Shown: positions 1 to 7,415, counted from the first letter of the stretch. The stretch: DNA of 16,251 bases from an uncultured Actinomyces sp. (GCA_938041695.1 CALISI010000015.1:1-16251); one strand, 5' to 3'. Notes: generated from the sequence alone by a model not told the origin. Made by a program: numbers and translations.

Positions 1-455
1 TCGACAACGCCGTCAACCAGACCGCCAAGGAGATCGCCAACCGCTACGACTTCCGCGGCGTCGACGCCGCCATCACGCTCAGCGGCGACACGATCGCGAT
101 GGAAGCAAACTCCGCTTCCCGCGTCATGGCAATCCTCGACGTCCTGCAGTCCAAGCTGATCCGCCGCGGCCTATCCCTGAAGGTTCTCGACTACAAGGAC
201 CGCGAACCCAAGGCATCGGGCAAGCTCTTCAAGCTCGCCTGCCCCCTGAAGGAAGGCATCCCGCAGGACACCGCGAAGAAGATCTCCAAGCTCATCCGCG
301 AGGAGGCCCCCAAGGGCGTCAAAGCCCAGATTCAGGGTGACGAACTTCGCGTTTCCTCCAAGTCCCGCGACGACCTGCAGGCCGTCATCGCCCTGCTGAA
401 GGGTCCCAAGGGCGAGGAGCTGGACGTCGCGCTCCAGTTCGTCAACTACCGCTGA
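1..455 (+). CDS. yajQ: YajQ-family nucleotide-binding protein, 5'-truncated by window edge
   Basis: The reading frame is open from the left edge (first full codon at base 3) to a TGA at 453-455, giving about 150 visible residues. About 18 N-terminal residues should lie outside the window, judging from the usual family length of about 163. Recognisable family signatures are DNAVNQTAKEIANRYDFRGV at the visible start, the lysine-rich centre with SGKLFKLACPLKEGI, and the C-terminal block QIQGDELRVSSKSRDDLQAV followed by LQFVNYR. YajQ proteins are small cytosolic two-domain proteins. Members bind nucleotides, and some have been reported as cyclic-di-GMP effectors or RNA-associated; the role in this organism cannot be told from sequence. 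It is the only plus-strand gene in the window and converges on htpX. Its promoter and start are not visible. Confidence 0.95.
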   Translation, partial: DNAVNQTAKEIANRYDFRGVDAAITLSGDTIAMEANSASRVMAILDVLQSKLIRRGLSLKVLDYKDREPKASGKLFKLACPLKEGIPQDTAKKISKLIREEAPKGVKAQIQGDELRVSSKSRDDLQAVIALLKGPKGEELDVALQFVNYR

Positions 456-471
456 TCGCTGCGATAGCCGA

Positions 472-505
472 GGGCGGGCGGCCGGTCGAAACCGGCCGCC
501 CGCCC
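472..505. terminator. Perfect 15-bp hairpin between convergent yajQ and htpX
   Basis: The arms at 472-486 (GGGCGGGCGGCCGGT) and 491-505 are exact reverse complements around a CGAA tetraloop. The hairpin starts 16 bases after the yajQ stop and ends 13 bases before the htpX stop, so one structure could end both convergent transcripts. No U-tract follows on either strand, which is common for hairpin terminators in high-GC actinobacteria. Terminator function is inferred from position and stability. Confidence 0.8.
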
Positions 506-518
506 CCATCTGCATGTC

Positions 519-1394
519 CTAGTAGCCCGCGATCTTCTCCAGGCGCGCGATACGCTCGTCCATCGGCGGGTGCGTGGACAACACACGCATGAGAGACTCC
601 CCACGGAACGGATTCGCGATCATCATCGCCGCGACGTTACGCGTCCTGGGGGTGTCCTCCATAGGGCGACGATCCGTCGCCATCTCCAGCTTGCGCAGAG
701 CCGAGGCCAGCGCCAGCGGATCCTGCGTCAGCATCGCGCCATCCTCGTCAGCATCGAACTCACGCGTGCGCGACAGTGACAACTGGATCAGCATCGACGC
801 AATCGGGGCCAGGAAGCTCATCGCCAGGAGGCCGACGACCCCCGCTCCCCCGTTCTCTCGGCGATTCCCGCCGCCAAAGAACAGCAGTGTCTGCGCGATG
901 GTCGTAATCACGCCACCCATGGCCGCCGCGACGGAAGTCGTCAGAATGTCGCGGTTGTACACGTGCATCAGCTCGTGCCCGAGCACCCCGCGCAGCTCAC
1001 GCTCATTCAAGATCGCCAGGATGCCCTCCGTGCAGCACACGGCCGCGTTGTTCGGATTACGACCCGTCGCAAACGCGTTCGGCGTCAGCGTGGGGGCCAC
1101 CCAGATCGTCGGCATCGGCTGCTGGGCTCGATCCGCCAGCTCCCGGACAATTGCATAGAGCTCGGGCTGCTCCGACTCGCTCACCTGATACGCACCCATC
1201 GACCGCAGCGCAATCGTGGCGGAGTTCCAATACGAGTACGCGGTCTGAACGAGCCCAATGGCCGCAAACACAACAATCCACACGACCCGGCCCGTGCCCG
1301 AGGCGATGAGCGCCCCGATGGCAAGCAGCAAAGCCCACATACTCCCCAGCAGGAGGGTCGTCTTCAGACCGTTGTGATAGTTGCGATGCACCAT
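519..1394 (-). CDS. htpX: HtpX-type membrane zinc metalloprotease (M48 family)
   Basis: The product is a 291-residue integral membrane zinc endopeptidase involved in quality control of misfolded membrane proteins. The zinc motif HELMH lies at residues 140-144, and the third ligand is the Glu of the REFDAD motif near residue 212. Hydrophobic segments at about 12-32, 37-54, 151-174 and 184-205 match the usual HtpX topology with the catalytic domain facing the cytoplasm. The C-terminal LSTHPPMDERIARLE is also typical. The ATG at 1394 (MVHRNYHNGLKT) was chosen because it matches the family N terminus, has AGGA 8 bases upstream, and gives the usual length of about 290. A GTG one codon later is also possible. 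The frame stays open 42 codons further upstream, but that stretch looks noncoding. The gene is monocistronic and converges on yajQ. Confidence 0.93.
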   Translation of the reverse strand: MVHRNYHNGLKTTLLLGSMWALLLAIGALIASGTGRVVWIVVFAAIGLVQTAYSYWNSATIALRSMGAYQVSESEQPELYAIVRELADRAQQPMPTIWVAPTLTPNAFATGRNPNNAAVCCTEGILAILNERELRGVLGHELMHVYNRDILTTSVAAAMGGVITTIAQTLLFFGGGNRRENGGAGVVGLLAMSFLAPIASMLIQLSLSRTREFDADEDGAMLTQDPLALASALRKLEMATDRRPMEDTPRTRNVAAMMIANPFRGESLMRVLSTHPPMDERIARLEKIAGY

Positions 1395-1526
1395 ACGCGC
1401 GATCCTATGGGGGTTACCTGAGAAGCACCTGGGAACCAGCCGAATCCTCATTGAGGAACAACCCCCGACGGTCAGCAGGCACCGAACGCGACGCGGCTCG
1501 CCACAGCCTCGTTCCCACACGCAAGG
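1395..1526 (-). other. htpX upstream region, probable promoter area
   Basis: This gap lies between the htpX start and the hairpin that follows fprA, so it should hold the htpX promoter. I see no convincing -35/-10 pair. It contains a perfect 13-base palindrome at 1445-1457 (TCCTCA-T-TGAGGA), about 50 bases upstream of the start codon, which could be an operator. No small ORF or RNA gene is supported. Confidence 0.4.
1445..1457. promoter_or_regulatory. Short perfect palindrome upstream of htpX, possible operator
   Basis: Six-base arms TCCTCA and TGAGGA flank a single central base. The site is 51 bases upstream of the htpX ATG, a plausible position for a regulator site overlapping or preceding a promoter. 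It matches no operator I can name. A palindrome this short can occur by chance. Confidence 0.25.
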
Positions 1527-1561
1527 CGAGGCCGCGACCGGAAAACCCGGCCACGGCCTCG
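1527..1561 (-). terminator. Hairpin terminator after fprA
   Basis: The arms at 1527-1541 and 1547-1561 can form a 15-bp stem around a 5-base loop. Read as minus-strand RNA, the two non-Watson-Crick positions are G-U wobbles, whereas on the plus strand they would be A-C mismatches. This favours a role in the fprA transcript. The stem begins 17 bases after the fprA stop codon, and no U-tract follows. Confidence 0.7.
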
Positions 1562-1578
1562 TTCACGTCAGAGGCGCG

Positions 1579-3090
1579 TCAGTTACGACGCCCCGGACCC
1601 GTGTAGTCGTCGAAGCGCTCGGGGGCGGTGGGCACGCCCATCTCGCCCATCTCGCCGATGTGGTCCACGGTCTTGGGGTCCACCTGCGCGCCGCGCGAAA
1701 TATCCGTCATCGCGCGACGCGAGACAACCTTGACGCGCTCGCGCGTGCCACGGCCGCCCGGAAGCTCACCGTAAGCCTCGCCCAGAGCCTGCTCGTACGC
1801 ATCCAGGAGCTCCCAACCCTGCCAGGTCGTGAACTCGACGCCACGGGACTCCAGAAGCGCCACCATGGCCTCGTGCCCGACCTCGGAGGTGTTCGCGTGC
1901 AGACGGCCCGCGCCCGCATCCTCCACGAGGTGGGAGATCGTCTGCTGGGCGTCCGACTTCGTCGAACCGATGAGGCCGACAGGGCCGCGCTTGATCCACC
2001 CGGTCGCGTACACGCCCGGGATGACCGGGGCGGACTCGTCCTTCGTGGTCTCACCCTCGATGACGCGACCCTCCACGTTCGGCACAACGCCGGCACGCTT
2101 GTCGAAGGGCAGGCCCGGGATCGGCGACGAATAGTAGCCCACCGCGCGGTACACCGCCTGCACGGGCCACGTCGTGATGACGCCCGTGCCCGACACGCTG
2201 CCGTCGCCGTTGAGCGCCGTGCGCTCGGTGCGCAGAGCCTTCACGTGGCCGTTCTCGTCAGCGACGATCTCGACCGGGGCCTGGAACAGGTGAATGTGGA
2301 TCCGACGCGAGGCCGTGTGCTCTTCCGGATCCGCCATCGCGTAGCTCGTCAGCGTCTTGACGACCTGACGCTGCTGGTTCGACGCGCGCAGCGCCTCCTC
2401 CGAGCCCTCGTCAAAGTCGAAATCCTCTTCCGAGACGATGACGTCGACGTCCGGCACCTTACCCAGCTCGCGCAGCTCCAACGGCGTGAACTTCACCTGC
2501 GCGGGGCCGCGGCGACCAAACACGTGCACGTCGGTAATCGGGTTCTCAGCCAGGGCCTCGGCCACGTTGGCCGGCACCTCGGTCTTAAGCATGTCCTCCG
2601 CGTGCTTGGCCAGCACGCGGGAGACGTCCAGCGCCACGTTGCCCACGCCCAGGACCGCGACCTCGCGGGCCTTCAGCGGCCACGAGCGCGGGTAATCCGG
2701 GTTGCCGTCGTACCAGGACACAAAGTCGGCCGCACCGTAGGACTCGGGCAGGTCCACGCCCGGGATGTCCAGCGGGTGATCGCGGTCCGCGCCCGTCGCA
2801 ATGATGATCGCGTCGTAGTGGTCGCGCAGGTCGTCGATCATCACGTCGCGGCCCACCTCAACGTTGCCGAGCAGACGAATGTCGCCACGCTGGAGGATCT
2901 TGTACAGCGCAACGATGATCTGCTTAATGCGCGGGTGATCCGGCGCGACGCCGTAACGCACGAGACCGTAAGGCGCGGGAAGACGCTCAAACAGGTCGAT
3001 ATTCACCTCGAGCCCCGACTTGGACAGGATGTCCGACGCGTAAATACCAGCGGGACCAGCGCCAATAACGGCGACGTTGAGCGGTGCCAA
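1579..3090 (-). CDS. fprA: FprA-type ferredoxin/flavodoxin--NADP+ reductase (adrenodoxin-reductase-like)
   Basis: The product is a 503-residue soluble FAD enzyme that moves electrons between NADP(H) and ferredoxin. The FAD-binding GAGPAG is at residues 10-15, followed by the family motif LPAPYGLVRYGVAPDHP at 37-53. The NADP-binding GVGNVALD is at 148-155, FGRRGPAQVKFTPLELREL at 191-209, and the C-terminal FAD contact ATGWIKRGPVGLIG at 362-375. The start is TTG at 3090: AGAAGGAG lies 7 bases upstream, and the protein then begins LAPLNVAVIGAGPAG as expected. An in-frame ATG 13 codons upstream would add an unlikely basic leader and lacks this ribosome-binding site. The protein is roughly 45 residues longer than mycobacterial FprA (about 456), mostly as a hydrophilic tail after residue 463. 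The closest alternative is another adrenodoxin-reductase-like paralogue such as FprB. The gene has its own upstream region and terminator. Confidence 0.9.
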   Translation of the reverse strand: MAPLNVAVIGAGPAGIYASDILSKSGLEVNIDLFERLPAPYGLVRYGVAPDHPRIKQIIVALYKILQRGDIRLLGNVEVGRDVMIDDLRDHYDAIIIATGADRDHPLDIPGVDLPESYGAADFVSWYDGNPDYPRSWPLKAREVAVLGVGNVALDVSRVLAKHAEDMLKTEVPANVAEALAENPITDVHVFGRRGPAQVKFTPLELRELGKVPDVDVIVSEEDFDFDEGSEEALRASNQQRQVVKTLTSYAMADPEEHTASRRIHIHLFQAPVEIVADENGHVKALRTERTALNGDGSVSGTGVITTWPVQAVYRAVGYYSSPIPGLPFDKRAGVVPNVEGRVIEGETTKDESAPVIPGVYATGWIKRGPVGLIGSTKSDAQQTISHLVEDAGAGRLHANTSEVGHEAMVALLESRGVEFTTWQGWELLDAYEQALGEAYGELPGGRGTRERVKVVSRRAMTDISRGAQVDPKTVDHIGEMGEMGVPTAPERFDDYTGPGRRN

Positions 3091-3097
3091 CCGAATT

Positions 3098-3105
3098 CTC
3101 CTTCT
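3098..3105 (-). promoter_or_regulatory. Ribosome-binding site fixing the TTG start of fprA
   Basis: Read on the minus strand this is AGAAGGAG, followed by a 7-base spacer AATTCGG and then TTG. It is the only strong Shine-Dalgarno sequence near the 5' end of the gene, so it decides the start in favour of the rare TTG codon. Confidence 0.85.
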
Positions 3106-3139
3106 ATGACCGCGCGCGAATGCACGCACCTGGGGTCTC

Positions 3140-3166
3140 AGTTTAGCGCCCCGAAGCCAAGGGCAA
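3140..3166 (-). promoter_or_regulatory. Weak candidate promoter for fprA
   Basis: On the minus strand a TTGCCC hexamer (3161-3166) is followed 15 bases later by TAAACT (3140-3145), about 50 bases before the TTG start. The hexamers resemble housekeeping -35 and -10 elements, but the spacing is shorter than the usual 17, so this is tentative. The candidate -35 lies inside the palindrome at 3156-3173. Confidence 0.3.
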
Positions 3167-3173
3167 CCTTAGC
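3156..3173. promoter_or_regulatory. Imperfect palindrome upstream of fprA, possible DtxR/IdeR-like operator
   Basis: The seven-base arms GCCAAGG and CCTTAGC (one mismatch) flank a 4-base spacer. On the minus strand, the run TAAGGTTGCCCTTGGC partly resembles the actinobacterial iron-repressor consensus TTAGGTTAGSCTAACCTAA, matching well in the left half and poorly in the right. Its position over the candidate -35 would suit a repressor. Iron control of a ferredoxin reductase is biologically sensible but is inference here. Confidence 0.3.
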
Positions 3174-3218
3174 TGAGATCCCTCACACACCTCAAGGTGC
3201 GTCCGCGCATACGACGAG

Positions 3219-3258
3219 GCCGGGGCCAGCCGCGCTCTCATGCGCAGCCGGCCCCGGC
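3219..3258 (-). terminator. Hairpin terminator after the prenyl synthase, end of the nuo operon
   Basis: The arms GCCGGGGCC (3219-3227) and GGCCCCGGC (3250-3258) pair perfectly. The interior can pair further through GCGC elements. The stem begins 13 bases after the prenyl synthase stop codon. No U-tract follows. It is the natural end point of the nuo transcript, and no comparable hairpin was noticed between the genes from nuoF to here, where the largest gap is 15 bases. Confidence 0.7.
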
Positions 3259-3271
3259 TCATCAACGCTGA

Positions 3272-4285
3272 TCAGACCAGGCGATCCACCATCAGGTTCG
3301 CAAACGCCTCCAGCGCGGTCCTCGCCTCGCCCTTAGGCAGCGGCGCCAGCGCGGCGACCGCCTCATCGGCCCACGTGCGCGCCAGCTGACGCGTCTCCTC
3401 GAGCACGTCGTGACTACGCAGCTGCTCAACCACCGACGCCAGGGCCTCGTCCGACGACAGATCCCCCGTCAGCTCGCGCAGGATGCGCGCGCCGGCCTCG
3501 TCGATCGTTCCGGCCGCCTCACGGCGACGCAGCAGGAGAACGGGCAGCGTATCCACGCCCTCGCGCAGATCCGTGCCGGGCGTCTTACCCGACTGCTCGC
3601 CCGACGACGCCAAATCCAACACGTCGTCGGCGATCTGGAAGGCGACACCCACCTTCTCGCCGAAATCGCTCACAACGTCAGCCACCAGCTGGCCAGCGCC
3701 GGACAGGAGCGCGCCGAAGGACGCGGCGGTCGACACGAGCGAACCCGTCTTATCCGCCAAGACCTGAATGTAGAAATCGACGCGATCCGCACCATCCGTC
3801 GGACCGAAGGTCTCGTTCAGCTGACCCTCGCACAGGCGCTCGAACGTGCGCGCGTGGTGAGCTACCATCTCCGGGCCCAGCGACGCCACCAAGAGCGACG
3901 CGCGGGCAAACAAGATGTCGCCCGCCAGGATCGCGCGGTTATTCCCCCACAGGTGCTGCGCCGAGGGCACACCGCGACGAGTGGGAGCCGAATCCATGAC
4001 GTCATCGTGATACAGGGACGCCAGATGCGTCAGTTCGACGGCCGTCGCAGCCGTGATGACCTGGTCGTCCAACGCCCGCTCAGGATCGCCCAGCTGCGCG
4101 CACACGAGGGTCAGCAGCGGACGCATCCGCTTGCCGCCCGCGACCGCGAGGTGGCGCGTCAGCTCATCCGTCAGATCACGGGAGGACGACACGGCGTCGA
4201 GGAGACGACGCTCGACGACCTCGAGCCCCGGGGTAATACGGGACTCGAGGTCGGGAACATGAAGATCGGGTGTTTGAGCACTCAC
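3272..4285 (-). CDS. Long-chain (all-trans) polyprenyl diphosphate synthase, probable menaquinone side-chain enzyme
   Basis: The product is a 337-residue prenyltransferase that condenses isopentenyl diphosphate onto an allylic diphosphate. The substrate-binding GGKRMRP is at residues 50-56, the first Asp-rich motif DDVMD at 94-98, and the second FQIADDVLD at 216-224, followed by GKTPGTDLREG from 233. The fifth residue before the first Asp motif is Ala, a small residue that in this family goes with longer products, so hexa- to octaprenyl chains are plausible; exact length is not readable. The GTG at 4285 was chosen because it overlaps the nuoN TGA as GTGA and gives a family-typical N terminus. 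The frame is open 27 codons further, but that would lie inside nuoN. There is little Shine-Dalgarno sequence, so translation is probably coupled to nuoN. Known relatives are heptaprenyl/octaprenyl synthases (HepT/IspB/GrcC). The context suggests supply of quinone to complex I. Confidence 0.92.
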   Translation of the reverse strand: MSAQTPDLHVPDLESRITPGLEVVERRLLDAVSSSRDLTDELTRHLAVAGGKRMRPLLTLVCAQLGDPERALDDQVITAATAVELTHLASLYHDDVMDSAPTRRGVPSAQHLWGNNRAILAGDILFARASLLVASLGPEMVAHHARTFERLCEGQLNETFGPTDGADRVDFYIQVLADKTGSLVSTAASFGALLSGAGQLVADVVSDFGEKVGVAFQIADDVLDLASSGEQSGKTPGTDLREGVDTLPVLLLRRREAAGTIDEAGARILRELTGDLSSDEALASVVEQLRSHDVLEETRQLARTWADEAVAALAPLPKGEARTALEAFANLMVDRLV

Positions 4286-5850
4286 GGGATCAGTATGACG
4301 ATCTTTTCGAGCAGACTCAACACGGGACCGGGGAAGACGCCCAGCGCGATCGTTCCGAGCGCGCACACGATGATCGCCAGAGCGGACAGGCCCTCCGACT
4401 TCACCACGACGGACTCCTCACCGGGGTCGGTGAAGAACATCAGGCGCACGAGGCGGAAGTAGTAGAACGCAGTGATCGCCGAGGCCACGAGGCCCACGAT
4501 CGCGAGCCAGCCGATGCCGCCCTTGATTGCGTCGGAGAAAATCACGAACTTACCAACGAAACCGCCCGTCAGCGGGATGCCCGCAAACGAGAGCAGGAAG
4601 ACCAGCATCGCACCCGCAATCCACGGGTTGGTGCGCCCAATGCCCGCCCACTTGCGCAGGCTCGTCGCCTCGCCCAGGACGTTGCCATCCGCATCGCGGC
4701 CGCGCACCAGCGAGACCACCGCGAAGGCGCCGACCGTCGCCAGGCCGTAACCGAGCGTGTAGAACAACACATGGCCCGTGCCGCCCTTCTGGATCGCGAG
4801 GATACCCATCAGGATGAAGCCCGCGTGAGCGATCGACGAGTAGGCCAGCATGCGCTTGACGTCGTCCTGCACGAGGCCGGCGAAGGTACCGACAACGATC
4901 GTCAGGACCGCGATCGCCGCGAAGACGTACAGGTAGTCCCACTGCAGGTAGGCGGCCACAGCCTGGTAGAAGCGGGCCATCGCGGCGAAGGCAGCGATCT
5001 TCACGGCCGCGGCCATGAAGCCCGTCACCGGGGTCGGGGCGCCCGTGTAGACGTCGGGCGTCCACGCGTGGAAGGGCGCGGCACCCACCTTGAACAGCAG
5101 GCCAACCATCACGCAGAACACGCCGACGAGGACCATCCAGTCCATGCTCGTGTTCGTCGAGATGGCCTGCCCCAGCTCCGAGATGCGCAGCGAGTTGGAG
5201 AAACCGAAGAGGAACGCCGAGCCCATCAGCATGAAGCCCGAGGAGAAAGCACCCAGCACGAAGTACTTGAGAGCCGCCTCGTAGGACAGCTGACGGCGAC
5301 GACGCGCGGTCGCGGCCATGATGTACAGGGGCAGCGACATGACCTCAAGGGCCACGAAGAGCGTCACGAAGTTGTCCGCCGCGGGGAAGATCATCATGCC
5401 GCCCAGCGAGAACAGCGTCAGCGGGAACATCTCGGAACGCTGGTAGCCCTTGCGCTCCGACAGTTCCTCGGCAGCAGAGTCCGGGCGATCCGAGGGCTGA
5501 CCGGCGAACGCGCCGTCACCGACGGTCGTGCGGTCGGCCATCACCAGGACGGCAAGGAAGCCGATGATGACGAGCACCGACTGGGCGCCGATCGTCAGCG
5601 GGTCCTCAATGTACTCCCCCAGCGAGGCCGGGGCGGCCACGACGGGAGCCCAACGCAGCGCGAGCATGACGCAGGCACCGGCGGCGGCCAGGATCGACAG
5701 GCCGATCACGATGGGACGGCGAGCCTTGGCCGGGGCGAAGGCCTCGACGAGGATGCCGAGGACCGCGCCGCCCAGCACGATGAGAATCGGCGCGAGGCTC
5801 AGCCACGGAACCTCGGGGGCTTGGAAGTTAGCCATGGGTAGAACGTTCAC
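4282..5850 (-). CDS. nuoN: NADH-quinone oxidoreductase subunit N
   Basis: This is a 522-residue antiporter-like subunit of the complex I membrane arm, involved in proton translocation. About 14 hydrophobic helices are visible (roughly 15-36, 46-66, 89-105, 145-182, 197-217, 238-258, 273-298, 306-326, 336-352, 359-383, 408-436, 447-472, 487-510). Expected charged residues are present: Glu169 in VALEV, Lys195 in EAALKYF, Lys254 in FKVGAAPFHAW, Lys284 in AAVKIAAF and Lys434 in FVGKFV. The APTPVTGFMAA and DDVKRMLAYSSIAHAGF blocks are also typical. A soluble loop at about 108-141 is rich in charged residues. The start is GTG at 5850, overlapping the nuoM stop as GTGA, with AAGGGAG 6 bases upstream. 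An ATG five codons later is a less likely alternative. Confidence 0.96.
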   Translation of the reverse strand: MNVLPMANFQAPEVPWLSLAPILIVLGGAVLGILVEAFAPAKARRPIVIGLSILAAAGACVMLALRWAPVVAAPASLGEYIEDPLTIGAQSVLVIIGFLAVLVMADRTTVGDGAFAGQPSDRPDSAAEELSERKGYQRSEMFPLTLFSLGGMMIFPAADNFVTLFVALEVMSLPLYIMAATARRRRQLSYEAALKYFVLGAFSSGFMLMGSAFLFGFSNSLRISELGQAISTNTSMDWMVLVGVFCVMVGLLFKVGAAPFHAWTPDVYTGAPTPVTGFMAAAVKIAAFAAMARFYQAVAAYLQWDYLYVFAAIAVLTIVVGTFAGLVQDDVKRMLAYSSIAHAGFILMGILAIQKGGTGHVLFYTLGYGLATVGAFAVVSLVRGRDADGNVLGEATSLRKWAGIGRTNPWIAGAMLVFLLSFAGIPLTGGFVGKFVIFSDAIKGGIGWLAIVGLVASAITAFYYFRLVRLMFFTDPGEESVVVKSEGLSALAIIVCALGTIALGVFPGPVLSLLEKIVILIP

Positions 5851-7406
5851 TGTGCGCTCCCTTCAACGGCGGCCGGGACCTGCGAGTTGGTCAGGTCGAG
5901 GTCTGAAGCAACCGGGGTCAGGGCGCTCACGAGGGGCGCCGACCAAATACCAAGGATCAGCATCGCGGCCACGAGCGGCACCATGACGCCGCGCTCGCGC
6001 ATCCCCAGGTCCGCCAGGTCCTCCTTGCCCTTGCCGGGCGCGCCGGTGAAGACGCGCTGGTAGGGCATGAGCACGTACATGGCAGCGATGACGACGCCGA
6101 GGACCGCGAAGAGAGCCAGCGCGCTGTTCACCGACCAGGTGCCCATGAGCACGAGGTACTCGGGGACGAAGCCGGACAGGCCGGGCAGCGCGATGGAGGC
6201 GAGGCCGCTCAGGAGCCACAGGCCCGCGAGCACCGGGGTCACGCGCTGCATGCCCACGTACTCGCGCATGTCCTGCGTGCCACCGCGGCGCGAGAGCCAG
6301 CCGGAGAGCAGGAACATCGCAGCGATCGACACACCGTGGGCAACCATGTAGAACATGGCGCCGACGAGCGCGATCTGCGAGCCGATGAAAATACCCAGGA
6401 CCATGAAGCCGAAGTGCGACACCGACGTGTAGGACACGAGGCGCATGATGTCGTTCTGGCCGTTCGCCGACAGGCCACCCCACAGGATGGAGATGACGGC
6501 GAGGATGCACATGACCCACTTGGCGGACACGGCCGCGCCGGGGGTGAGCTGCAGGCACAGGGTGATCATGCCGAAGGTGCCGATCTTGTCCAGGACGCCG
6601 ACCAGCAGCACCGAGGTGCCGGGGCGGGCGACGGCGGCCGTGTCGGGCAGCCACGTGTGCACCGGGACCATGGGGGCCTTGATCGCGAACGCAACCATGA
6701 AAGTGACGAAGATGATCATCTGGATGACCAGCGGGGCGCTCGGCAGGATCTGGGCGAGCGTATCGATGCGGAAGAACGTCGACACGTCCTGCGCTGCCTG
6801 CGAGCCCATCGCCCACAGGTAGAGGATGCCACCGAGCATCACGAGTCCGCCGAACAGCGAGTACAGCAGGAACTTCATGGCGGCCTTGTGGCGGGCCGCC
6901 TCGTCACCGACGCCGTAGCGTCCGATCATGAGGTACAGCGGCACGAGCATCGCCTCGAAGGCGAAGTAGAAGACCGTCAGGTCGTAGGCCGCGAAGATGA
7001 CGACCATGAACGCCTCGAGGGCCAGGACCAGCGCCGGGTAGGCGCCGCGGTCCGCAGCCTCGTCCTCGTCCCAGCCCGCGATGAGCACGAGCGGCACGAG
7101 GCCGAGCGCCAGCAGGATCATGACGAGGCCCAGGGAGGTGACGCCGAGCGACCAGGTGATGCCGATCTGGGGGATCCACAGGTGGGACTCGTACACCTGG
7201 TACGAGGCCGGGGCGGACCAGTCGAACACGGAGGCGGCGACGTACACGCCGAGCGCGAGCTCGACGAGTGCGATCACCAGGGCGATGACGCGCCCGGCGG
7301 CGCGCCTCAGGGGCGGGACGAAGCCGAGGAGGGCCGCGCCCGCAGCCGGAACGGCCACGAGGACGGACAGCCACGGGAAGTTAGCAGCAACCATTGCACT
7401 TTCCAT
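5847..7406 (-). CDS. nuoM: NADH-quinone oxidoreductase subunit M
   Basis: This is a 519-residue antiporter-like proton-channel subunit of complex I with about 14 transmembrane helices. Key residues are in place: Glu151 in YFAFEAMLVPLYLMIG, Lys243 in AFAIKAPMVPVHTWLPD, Lys274 in GVLDKIGTFGM, the broken-helix His in SHFGFMVLG, and Glu416 in GFVPEYLVLMG. The sequence ARPGTSVLLVGVLDKIGT is the actinobacterial version of this region. The ATG at 7406 was chosen because AGGGG, overlapping the nuoL stop TAA, lies 9 bases upstream. A second ATG four codons later is possible. The frame is open 59 codons further upstream, but that would lie inside nuoL and is not conserved. The gene starts 13 bases after nuoL and overlaps nuoN by four bases. 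Confidence 0.96.
   Translation of the reverse strand: MESAMVAANFPWLSVLVAVPAAGAALLGFVPPLRRAAGRVIALVIALVELALGVYVAASVFDWSAPASYQVYESHLWIPQIGITWSLGVTSLGLVMILLALGLVPLVLIAGWDEDEAADRGAYPALVLALEAFMVVIFAAYDLTVFYFAFEAMLVPLYLMIGRYGVGDEAARHKAAMKFLLYSLFGGLVMLGGILYLWAMGSQAAQDVSTFFRIDTLAQILPSAPLVIQMIIFVTFMVAFAIKAPMVPVHTWLPDTAAVARPGTSVLLVGVLDKIGTFGMITLCLQLTPGAAVSAKWVMCILAVISILWGGLSANGQNDIMRLVSYTSVSHFGFMVLGIFIGSQIALVGAMFYMVAHGVSIAAMFLLSGWLSRRGGTQDMREYVGMQRVTPVLAGLWLLSGLASIALPGLSGFVPEYLVLMGTWSVNSALALFAVLGVVIAAMYVLMPYQRVFTGAPGKGKEDLADLGMRERGVMVPLVAAMLILGIWSAPLVSALTPVASDLDLTNSQVPAAVEGSAQ
5857..5863 (-). promoter_or_regulatory. Shine-Dalgarno of nuoN inside the end of nuoM
   Basis: On the minus strand this is AAGGGAG, 6 bases before the GTG at 5850. 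It favours this GTG over the in-frame ATG five codons later. Confidence 0.75.
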
Positions 7407-7415
7407 TGTCGTGTA

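Noticed and set aside
1395..1520. 42-codon upstream extension of htpX in frame
   Set aside because: It lacks similarity to HtpX N termini, and the ATG at 1394 has a ribosome site and gives the family length.
1381..3336. 651-codon plus-strand open frame opposite fprA and its flanks
   Set aside because: It runs through both the fprA coding region and two hairpins, and its composition is that of an antisense shadow.
4286..4366. 27-codon upstream extension of the prenyl synthase
   Set aside because: It would lie within nuoN and encodes Arg-rich sequence. The GTGA overlap gives the natural start.
4270..5841. 523-codon plus-strand open frame opposite nuoN
   Set aside because: It is a mirror of nuoN with a biased Arg/His/Glu/Asp composition and no membrane segments or domains, so it is not a gene.
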